In this document: positions 48,867 to 55,800 of the stretch, piece by piece
Layout of the letters: every line of letters starts with the position of its first letter
How positions within the stretch are numbered: the first letter of the stretch is position 1
NCBI GenBank assembly: GCA_963843645.1
Contig: CAWJLE010000008.1
Span: 1-64,000, forward strand
Direction of reading: 5' to 3'
Length of the DNA stretch: 64,000 bases
DNA from: CAWJLE01 sp963843645
Lineage (GTDB): Bacteria > Chloroflexota > Anaerolineae > DAOTYC01
Notes under the pieces: generated by a model
What the model was told of the DNA's origin: nothing
Databases searched by the model: none
What the model saw: only the letters and a program-made list of their open reading frames with translations
Translations under genes and position numbers: made by a program

Positions 48867-49310
48867 ATGTCGAATCGACGTCCGTTCGGCGCCGTCCGCT
48901 TTCGATACCGCGAGTTAATCCATGTCCTGTCGCTGTTGGCGGTCGCCCTGGTTCTGGCGACTGTCCTGGCGCCTACGCTGACTTCCTTTGCATCCGTGCA
49001 CTTTGCGTCTCCGGCTTCGCCTGTTTCGCCGATCCTGCGCCCCAAGCTTCCGCCGACGTTCATGCGGCCTCGTGCCGGAGCGCTGAGGCCGACGGTTCCG
49101 GCGCCGACGTCGCAGGCAGGCACTCAGACGCCCGAGAAGGTGCAGCCAACGACGCCGGCAGTTCAAACGCCAGAGCGAGTGCAGGCGCCGCCGCCCTCCC
49201 CCGTCGTCACGGAGCCGGTCGCCAGCCCGCCGCCTACCCTTTGGATCGTGGCCGGCCTGCTGGTCATCGGCGCGATCGTGGCCGCCCTGATATTCTTCCG
49301 CAAATCGTAG
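48867..49310 (+). CDS. Pro-rich protein with two membrane anchors, unknown
   Basis: 147 residues. N-terminal helix (VLSLLAVALVLATVLAPTLT) that may be a signal or anchor, about 75 residues rich in Pro, Thr and Ala (KLPPTFMRPRAG, TPEKVQPTTPAVQTPERVQ), and a C-terminal helix (LWIVAGLLVIGAIVAALIFF) with a short basic tail. This looks like a wall- or surface-exposed stalk held at both ends. No enzyme motif. Same design as the next gene, so the two are likely paralogues by structure. ATG at 48867 chosen because CAGGGG lies 8 bp before. Confidence 0.7.
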   Translation: MSNRRPFGAVRFRYRELIHVLSLLAVALVLATVLAPTLTSFASVHFASPASPVSPILRPKLPPTFMRPRAGALRPTVPAPTSQAGTQTPEKVQPTTPAVQTPERVQAPPPSPVVTEPVASPPPTLWIVAGLLVIGAIVAALIFFRKS

Positions 49311-49357
49311 GGCAGACGTCCCTCGAAAAAACTGTTGAAAGGATGTAACGCCGCTGC

Positions 49358-50020
49358 ATGATCAGTTCAATCTGGACGTTCACCCGGCGGAGCCTGCGCG
49401 GCACCCTGCCGCTCCTTCTGCTCGCATTCCTGGTTGCGTTGCCCGCAGCCGTCGTGCTGCATTCCGGACAAGGCCCTGCCCTGGCGTCACAGCTTTTCCA
49501 GTCGCCACCCGTCTCGCCCGTTCAACAACCCACGGCGCCGCCGCCTCGGGCGCCCGCACCACCACAGCCGACCGCCAAACGCGCGCCGGAAAAGGTGCTT
49601 CCACCGAAAGTCCCACCTCCGGCTGCCGCGCCGAAGCAGGAACAGCCCGCCGCTCCAACACAGCCCCCACCGCAGGAGAGAGTGCCCGTAGCGCCCACGA
49701 CTCAGGCGCCCGCGGCCGCGGCCCCCACGGCGGCGCCGCCCGCTCCCCCCGCGGAGGAGCAGGCCACAGCCGCGCCCCCGCCTCCACCGGCGGAGGAGCA
49801 GGTCACACCCGCGCCGCTGCCCGTGGTTCCCGGCGAGGAGACGCAGCCCGGCGGCGAAGTCATCATCGACAGCGGCCTGCTGATCGACTCGATCCTGGTG
49901 TACGCGTCCTACGCCTGGCTGTGCTGCGGCATACTGCTGTTCATCTTGATCCCCCTCGCATTCGTCGGTCTCTACATCTGGGGGGTGCAGCGCAAGAAGA
50001 ATGCCGACGGGTTCGAATGA
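49358..50020 (+). CDS. Pro/Ala-rich protein with two membrane anchors, unknown
   Basis: 220 residues. Basic start (RRSLRG) and helix LPLLLLAFLVALPAAVVL, a Pro/Ala/Gln-rich middle of about 120 residues with repeats such as PPAPPAEEQATAAPPPPPAEE, then a helix YAWLCCGILLFILIPLAFVG and a basic tail. Resembles the previous protein. The extended middle probably spans the wall. The next gene (glycosyltransferase) overlaps its end by 20 bp, which suggests co-expression and possible glycosylation of these Pro/Thr-rich stalks (inference). Confidence 0.7.
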   Translation: MISSIWTFTRRSLRGTLPLLLLAFLVALPAAVVLHSGQGPALASQLFQSPPVSPVQQPTAPPPRAPAPPQPTAKRAPEKVLPPKVPPPAAAPKQEQPAAPTQPPPQERVPVAPTTQAPAAAAPTAAPPAPPAEEQATAAPPPPPAEEQVTPAPLPVVPGEETQPGGEVIIDSGLLIDSILVYASYAWLCCGILLFILIPLAFVGLYIWGVQRKKNADGFE

Positions 50021-51554
50021 TCGCCCCGGCAACCTGATGCCGGACGGCAGCGATACGCCTGCTGCCGCCGGCTCCCCGCCTGCAACACGCGCTCCGTACT
50101 TCTCCGCCGAACGACGGCGCTGGCTTTTGGTCGCGCTGATCCTCCTGGCGTTCGCCCTGCGCGTGTACCACCTGCAGTTCCAGAGCTTCTGGCGCGACGA
50201 GGTCGACGCGATCCTGTTCGCCGGGAACTGGTCGAAGCTCGTTTCGATGTTCACCGTCGCCGGTGAGAATGGTCCCCTCTACTTCGTGCTGCTTCGACCC
50301 TGGCTGGCCCTGGCGGGCTCGACGGAGTTCGCCGCCCGTTTCTTCTCGCTGACCTTCGGCGTCCTGGCCGTCCCGCTCGTGTACCGCCTGGCGCGCCGCC
50401 TTCTTCCCACCGACGTCAGCCTTCTGGGCGCGCTGCTGGTCGGGGCGTCGCCCTACCTCGTGTGGTACTCCCAAGAAAGCAAGATGTATGCCCTGCTCCT
50501 GTGCCTCACCACGCTGAGCGCATGGTTTCTGCTGGGCGCCCTCCAGGGCAGAGGCCGGCGACTCTGGGTGGGCTACGTGGCGGCCACGAGCATCAGCTTC
50601 TACGTCCACCTGCTCGCCGTCGTGCTTCTGCCGTTCCACGTGCTGTTGTTCGTTCTCGGCGGACGGCGCTTCTGGGCGCACTGGCGCGGCGCCCTGATCG
50701 CCGCGGCCTGCCTCACTCTGCCCTACGTGCCCTTCCTGCGCTGGGAGATTCGCACCTTCCTGTCGTCATTCCAATCGGGACACCCCTTCTATTCACTGGA
50801 CGCCATGGCGGGCATCCTGTTCCAGGGCTATTCGTTTGGGCTGCGCACTCCGGCCGTACTCGAGCTGGGCCTGTTCCTGTTCCTGCTCCTGCTGGCGACC
50901 TTCCTGTATCGACAGCGGACTGTGCTCGGGTTCGGCCTGGAATCCCGTCCGCAGGCCATCCTGTGGCTCTTCGCGGCGGTGCCCGTTCTGGTGGTCTTCC
51001 TGCTCTCCCTGCGCACCCCGCTGTTCGCGGACCGCTACGTCATCGCGACGGCTCCGGCGTACTACCTGCTCGTCGCCTGCGGCCTCGTGGTCCTGCTGCG
51101 ACGCTCCAGGCTGCTGTTCGGCGTGTGCCTGCTCGGGCTCCTGTGGGTCGACGCGCAGGGACTCGCGTTTCAGTCTCAGACCATGATCAAGGCGGACTTC
51201 CGCGGTGCCGCCGCGTACTACGCCGCGCACGTCCGGCCGGATGACCTGCTCGTGTTCCAGATGGCTTACGTGCGGCGGAACTTCGACTATTACATGCACC
51301 GGCCGTACGACGGCGCGGACGGGCTGTACACGAACGCGGGGATGACGCCCGAGGAGGCTGACACCCAGATGCAGGCCATGACCGCCGGGCGCCACACCGT
51401 CTGGCTCCTGGAGTCCGAGCCCACGATGTGGGATCAGCGCGGGCTGGTTCGGGCCTGGCTTGCCGGCCACGGGCGATTGACCGACCGGCACGACTTACCG
51501 CTGGTCGCTCTGTCCTGCTTCGAGCTGGACGCAGAGGGACGACCGTCATCGTGA
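50001..51554 (+). CDS. GT39-like membrane glycosyltransferase
   Basis: 517 residues with about ten membrane helices. The first outer loop has the Asp-Glu pair (SFWRDEVDAILFAGNW) that GT-C/PMT-type transferases use with a lipid-linked sugar. Further family-like blocks: NGPLYFVLLRPWLALAG and ASPYLVWYSQESKMYALLL. The last 130 residues form a soluble tail. It likely glycosylates a protein or lipid at the outer face. ATG at 50001 overlaps the upstream gene; ATG at 50037 is an alternative. Confidence 0.85.
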   Translation: MPTGSNDRPGNLMPDGSDTPAAAGSPPATRAPYFSAERRRWLLVALILLAFALRVYHLQFQSFWRDEVDAILFAGNWSKLVSMFTVAGENGPLYFVLLRPWLALAGSTEFAARFFSLTFGVLAVPLVYRLARRLLPTDVSLLGALLVGASPYLVWYSQESKMYALLLCLTTLSAWFLLGALQGRGRRLWVGYVAATSISFYVHLLAVVLLPFHVLLFVLGGRRFWAHWRGALIAAACLTLPYVPFLRWEIRTFLSSFQSGHPFYSLDAMAGILFQGYSFGLRTPAVLELGLFLFLLLLATFLYRQRTVLGFGLESRPQAILWLFAAVPVLVVFLLSLRTPLFADRYVIATAPAYYLLVACGLVVLLRRSRLLFGVCLLGLLWVDAQGLAFQSQTMIKADFRGAAAYYAAHVRPDDLLVFQMAYVRRNFDYYMHRPYDGADGLYTNAGMTPEEADTQMQAMTAGRHTVWLLESEPTMWDQRGLVRAWLAGHGRLTDRHDLPLVALSCFELDAEGRPSS

Positions 51555-51619
51555 GAGAGCGCAGGGCGAGGGGGCAGCCTCGCCCGCATTCTCGGATAGG
51601 CCCGCCGGGGAAACACTTT

Positions 51620-51648
51620 TTGACAGCAACCCTCAGTAGTGGTAAAGT
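51620..51648 (+). promoter_or_regulatory. Promoter of the REC-GAF-histidine kinase gene
   Basis: TTGACA (51620-51625), 17-bp spacer, TAAAGT (51643-51648). Confidence 0.75.
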
Positions 51649-51753
51649 AAAAGCATAATTCTACGCAACCATCTGTTCAGTATCTGGCGTCTGTCTGTGG
51701 TGCACGTAACTGGATATCCACTCAGGGTCCCACTGTCAGTACGACGAAGAGAG

Positions 51754-53445
51754 ATGAACATGAGCCCCGCCGAGACCATTTTGGTCGTGGAAGATAACCC
51801 GGACGTTGCCGAGCTTCTGACGAGGGATTTCCTCCCGAATCTGGGCTACAACGCGCTCCACGCCGGAAGCGGCGAAGCGGCCCTCAACGTCATCCTGAAA
51901 AGCCCCCCCGAGCTCCTCATCCTGGATTTCAACCTGCCCGGCATGGACGGCATCACGATGCTGCGCCGGCTGTCTGAACGCGCCCCCGCCATCCCGACCA
52001 TCCTGGTGACCGCCCACGGATCGGAGCAGGTCGCCGTCGACGCCTTTCGCCTGGGTATCTGCGACTACCTGACGAAGCCCCTTGACCTGGACCAGCTGGT
52101 TCAATCCATCGACTCCGCCTTCCGCTCCGCCCGTCTCAAGAAGGAGCGAGATTCGCTGATCTGCCGCCTGGAACGGCAGGTGCGCGAGACGACCGTGCTG
52201 AGCCGGGTCGGCCAGCTGGTCACTTCGTCGCTGGAGACGGATGAGGTGCTGCGTCGCATCGTCGAAGCCGGCGTGTATCTGACCGGGGCCGAGGAAGGCT
52301 TTCTGCTCCTGTACGACGCGCAGTCGGAGGAGATGACGCTGCGCGCGGAGAAGAACCTGGGCGATCGCGAAGTCGCCATCCGGCGCGTCCCCATCAGCGA
52401 CAACCTCCTGGGCCAGATCATCAGCAGCGGCAAGCCCCTGCGCACCACGCAGCGCGTCGATCGCGAGCGGCTGAAGCTGAAGACCGGCTACCTGGTCCGC
52501 AGCTCGCTGCACGTGCCGGTCAAGGCCCGCGACCAGGTGCTGGGGGTTCTGTCCGTCGCGAACGCCCTGAAGCTGCGGGAATTTGCGGACGCCGACGAGC
52601 TGCTGCTGGTGGCGCTGAGCGACTACGCGGCCATCGCCATCCACAACGCGCGGCTGTACGACGAAAGCCGCCGGCGCGCGCAGCAGGCGCTCAACTACGC
52701 GCACGAGCTCGACGACGCGCGTCGATCCGAACAGGTTCAGCGGCAGGCGCTGGATAACCTGCGCTCGAACTTCCTGAACGCCCTCGGCCACGAGCTCAAG
52801 ACGCCGCTCATCGTCGTCCTCCAGTCGCTGGAGCTGCTGCGCGACTCCCGGTTGGGCTCTCTGAATGAGGAGCAGGGCAAGCTCATCGACACCCTCAGCG
52901 AGCAGTCCCGCTACCTGCAGCACATGATCGGCGGCCTCCTGACGTTCGCCACGTTCAGCGCCAAGCAGGGCGAGCTGAAGCTGGTGAAGACGCCCATCGC
53001 GAGCATTCTGGACGAGGCCGAGGAGATGGCCAAATTCAAGGCCGCCGCCAGGAACGTCACGTTCAAAGACCGGCGGGCGGACCGCCTGCCGCAGCTCGAG
53101 GTGGACCCCGAACGGCTGATCGAGGCCATCAACCACCTGCTCGACAACGCGGTCAAGTTCTGCCGGCCCCAGGGGACGGTCACGCTCGACACCGAGGTGA
53201 TCGACGGCCGGCTCTACATCAGCGTCATCGACGAAGGACCGGGCATCCCGGCCGCCGACCTGCAGCGCATCTGGGACAGCTTCCTGCAGATGAGCAGCTC
53301 GCTGGAGCGCGGCCTGGAAGGTCTGGGGCTCGGTCTGGCCATGGCCCGCTGCATCGTCGAGGCGCACAACGGCCAGATCAGCGTCGAGAGCAAAGTCGGT
53401 GAAGGCAGCACCTTCACCATCACCCTGCCCCTGCCCAAGTCGTAG
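51754..53445 (+). CDS. Hybrid signalling protein: receiver - GAF - histidine kinase
   Basis: 563 residues, no membrane helix, so cytoplasmic. Receiver domain (residues 6-120) with acidic pocket VVEDN and phosphoacceptor Asp in LLILDFNLPGMDG, Lys in YLTKPLDL; GAF domain (about 150-300); HisKA with phosphorylatable His in NALGHELKTPL; HATPase_c with N box NHLLDNAVKF, G1 DEGPGIP and G2 GLGLGLAM. The order (receiver first) suggests the kinase is controlled by a separate upstream kinase. The start at 51754 has AAGAGAG before it. No partner response regulator lies next to it. Confidence 0.93.
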   Translation: MNMSPAETILVVEDNPDVAELLTRDFLPNLGYNALHAGSGEAALNVILKSPPELLILDFNLPGMDGITMLRRLSERAPAIPTILVTAHGSEQVAVDAFRLGICDYLTKPLDLDQLVQSIDSAFRSARLKKERDSLICRLERQVRETTVLSRVGQLVTSSLETDEVLRRIVEAGVYLTGAEEGFLLLYDAQSEEMTLRAEKNLGDREVAIRRVPISDNLLGQIISSGKPLRTTQRVDRERLKLKTGYLVRSSLHVPVKARDQVLGVLSVANALKLREFADADELLLVALSDYAAIAIHNARLYDESRRRAQQALNYAHELDDARRSEQVQRQALDNLRSNFLNALGHELKTPLIVVLQSLELLRDSRLGSLNEEQGKLIDTLSEQSRYLQHMIGGLLTFATFSAKQGELKLVKTPIASILDEAEEMAKFKAAARNVTFKDRRADRLPQLEVDPERLIEAINHLLDNAVKFCRPQGTVTLDTEVIDGRLYISVIDEGPGIPAADLQRIWDSFLQMSSSLERGLEGLGLGLAMARCIVEAHNGQISVESKVGEGSTFTITLPLPKS

Positions 53446-53469
53446 GCCCGACACATACGCCCCTTCCCC

Positions 53470-54117
53470 CGCCCCGGTGGGCCGGCGCCCGCGAATACTG
53501 TCACCAGCCCCAGTTCGGACCGGCGCCCGCGAATACTGTCACCAGCCCCGGCGCCGACCGGCGCCCGCGAGTACTATCACCAGCCCCGGTTCGGACCGGC
53601 GCCCGCGAATACTGTCACCAGCCCCGGCGCGGACCGGCGCCCGCGAGTACTGTCACCAGCCCCGGTTCGGACCGGCGCCCGCGAATACTGTCACCAGCCC
53701 CGGCGCGGACCGGCGCCCGCGAATACTGTCACCAGCCCCGGCGCGGACCGGCGCCCGCGAATACTGTCACCAGCCCCGGCGCGGACCGGCGCCCGCGAAT
53801 ACTGTCACCAGCCCCGGTTCGGACCGGCGCCTGCGAATATTGTCACCAGCCCCGGTTCGGACCGGCGCCCGCGAATACTGTCACCAGCCCCGGTTCGGAC
53901 CGGCGCCCGCGAATACTGTCACCAGCCCCGGCGCGGACCGGCGCCCGCGAATACTGTCACCAGCCCCGGCGCGGACCGGCGCCCGCGAATACTGTCACCA
54001 GCCCCGGCGCGGACCGGCGCCCGCGAATACTGTCACCAGCCCCGGCGCGGACCGGCGCCTGCGAATATTGTCACCAGCCCCGGCGCGGACCGGCGCCTGC
54101 GAATACTGTCACCCTTC
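53470..54117. repeat. Minisatellite: 17 tandem copies of a 38-bp unit
   Basis: Unit contains CGGACCGGCGCCCGCGAATA then CTGTCACCAGCCCCGG; copies differ mainly at GGTTC versus GGCGC and at a few single bases. No gene lies in 53446-54257. Because 38 is not a multiple of 3, all frames stay open and create a false long ORF across it. Confidence 0.97.
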
Positions 54118-54172
54118 GTCGGACGATACGGCCGTCCTCCTCAGGGTGACAGTATTCGCAGGCGCCGGTCCG
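54086..54172. repeat. Terminal inverted copy of the minisatellite unit
   Basis: 54143-54172 is the perfect reverse complement of 54086-54115 (30 bp). The 27-nt loop continues the arm with GTCACCC...CTCAGGGTGAC pairing, the same motif as in the repeats at 47.2-47.5 kb. Confidence 0.9.
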
Positions 54173-54182
54173 AACTGGGACC

Positions 54183-54222
54183 AAAACACCGGCCGCCCCG
54201 CGGGTCGTCTTCCGCGGGGCGG
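54183..54222 (-). terminator. Terminator of the aminotransferase gene
   Basis: CCGCCCCGCGG/CCGCGGGGCGG stem (54193-54203 with 54212-54222), then GGTGTTTTGG on the minus strand. Confidence 0.75.
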
Positions 54223-54257
54223 CGGTCCAATTCACATTCCCTTCAGCTCTCGGCGAC

Positions 54258-55538
54258 CTACAGCGCGCGCCGCACGGCGGCGAATGCCTCCCCGCAGACG
54301 GCCAGCGTGCGGTCGACGTCCGCGTCGGTGTGCGCCGCGCTCACGAACCAGTGGTGATTGGGGTGCAGCAGGACGCCGCCCCGCGTGGTTTCGGTGTAGA
54401 ACGTCTCCCACGCCTTCTCGTAGCGGGTGCCCCTCTGCCACTCCATCGGTTTGCCCGTCTGGCCCACGTCCAGCGGACGCCCTTCCGTGCCGTAGGTGAA
54501 GACCAGGTACGGCATGGGCGCCGCCCCGACCGTGCGCGCTTCGACGCCGGTGTCGCGGATCAGCCCATCGAGGCCGTCCAGCAGCCGCTGGCCCACGCGC
54601 CACAGGTGCGGGATGACGTCACCTTCCTTGAGCCGCTCGAGCGTCGCCACGGCAGCGGCCATCGCGATGGAATTGGTGTAGAACGTGGACGAGACGTGCG
54701 TCTGGTGCACGCCCGCCAGCACGTCCCGGCGTCCGGCCAGGACCGACAGCTCGTACCCGTTGGAAACGGCCTTGCTGAACGTCGCCAGGTCGGGGGTCAC
54801 GCCGTAGTACTCCTGCGCGCCGCCCAGCGCCATGTGGAAGCCGGACCGCATCTCGTCGAGGATGAAGAGCGCGCCGTAGCGGTGCGCCAGCTCCATGCAT
54901 CCCGCCAGGAAGCCGGGCTGCGGCAGCTCCACCTCGAGCGGCATCATGATCACGCAAGCGACCTGACCGTCGTTCTGCTTCAGGACGTCTTCCAGCGAGT
55001 TCAGATCGTTGTACCGGAAAGTCAGCACGTCTTCGCGCACCTTGCGCGGGATGCCGGCCGCCTTCGGACAGCACCAATCGTGCCAGCCGTTGTAGCCCCA
55101 GCGCACGACCTTGTCCCGTCCCGTGAAGATGCGCGACAGGCGCACGGCCGCCGTGGTGGAGTCCGAGCCCGCCTTGAAGAAGTGGACCTGCTCCGCGCAC
55201 GGAATGATCTCGACCAGGAGCTGCGCGAGGCGGTTCTGGACGGGCCGGGTCAGCGGAAACGCGAAACCCTCCTGGATCTCGCGAATAGCGACCTGGTCCA
55301 CGCCCGGATCGCAGTAGCCCAGCACGATGATCCCATAGGCCAGGATCCAGTCCAGGAATCGGTTGTCGTCGACATCCCACAGGTAGGCCCCGCGCCCTTT
55401 CGCCGCGTAGATGGGATAGGCGCCGGGGATGTAGTTGTCAGGGCTCTTGGCTTGCGTGGTTCCTCCGACGACGAACCGGCACGCTTCGGCAAAGAGCCGC
55501 TCGGATTCGGCAAAGCTCGGTGACGTTGAGGACGTCAT
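54258..55538 (-). CDS. Class III PLP-dependent aminotransferase, glutamate-1-semialdehyde aminomutase-like
   Basis: 426 residues. GRGAYLWDVDDNRFLDWILAY and VHFFKAGSDSTTAAVRLSR are the substrate and phosphate-binding blocks of this family, ILDEMRSGFHMALGG contains the PLP-pyridine Asp, and the Schiff-base Lys is in LATFSKAVSNGYE. It is close to HemL but differs from it around the N-terminus and in LGYCDPGVDQVA, so I would not call it HemL. It could be an aminomutase or a transaminase with an unknown partner. ATG at 55538 has GGGAG 8 bp before. It is divergent from the malic enzyme gene with 262 bp between. Confidence 0.8.
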   Translation of the reverse strand: MTSSTSPSFAESERLFAEACRFVVGGTTQAKSPDNYIPGAYPIYAAKGRGAYLWDVDDNRFLDWILAYGIIVLGYCDPGVDQVAIREIQEGFAFPLTRPVQNRLAQLLVEIIPCAEQVHFFKAGSDSTTAAVRLSRIFTGRDKVVRWGYNGWHDWCCPKAAGIPRKVREDVLTFRYNDLNSLEDVLKQNDGQVACVIMMPLEVELPQPGFLAGCMELAHRYGALFILDEMRSGFHMALGGAQEYYGVTPDLATFSKAVSNGYELSVLAGRRDVLAGVHQTHVSSTFYTNSIAMAAAVATLERLKEGDVIPHLWRVGQRLLDGLDGLIRDTGVEARTVGAAPMPYLVFTYGTEGRPLDVGQTGKPMEWQRGTRYEKAWETFYTETTRGGVLLHPNHHWFVSAAHTDADVDRTLAVCGEAFAAVRRAL

Positions 55539-55603
55539 GGAAGTGCTCCCTTCGGTCTTGTTCCGCATCCCGAAGCGGCGCTTCGGAATTCGGATGGTGG
55601 CCT

Positions 55604-55632
55604 TTGCAGGCTGTGGTCAGATGTGCTATAAT
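55604..55632 (+). promoter_or_regulatory. Promoter of the double malic enzyme gene
   Basis: TTGCAG (55604-55609), 17-bp spacer ending TGTGC, TATAAT (55627-55632). A leader of about 165 nt follows, in which I recognise nothing. Confidence 0.75.
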
Positions 55633-55800
55633 TCACTTGTCTGCCTCGACTTTTGCTGTCGTCACCACCAACCGAGGTATCAGGTCATGCCCTGCGGATC
55701 GAGCTGCTTGCCGCGGATCAGCCAGAGGAATGGGTATCCCGGCCGGCCCACGCCGTGGGGCGACGGCTCAAGCATTCCAACTTCTGACTGGAGGATCGAC

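Noticed and set aside
53470..54117. CRISPR array
   Set aside because: The 38-bp units follow each other without unique spacers, and no cas genes are near.
53399..54499. A 366-residue protein across the minisatellite
   Set aside because: The unit length is 38 bp, so every third unit repeats the frame and no stop occurs; the peptide is just the repeat read in three frames.
54258..55538. Annotation as HemL (haem pathway glutamate-1-semialdehyde aminomutase)
   Set aside because: The fold and PLP motifs match, but N-terminal blocks differ from HemL and no other haem gene is near.
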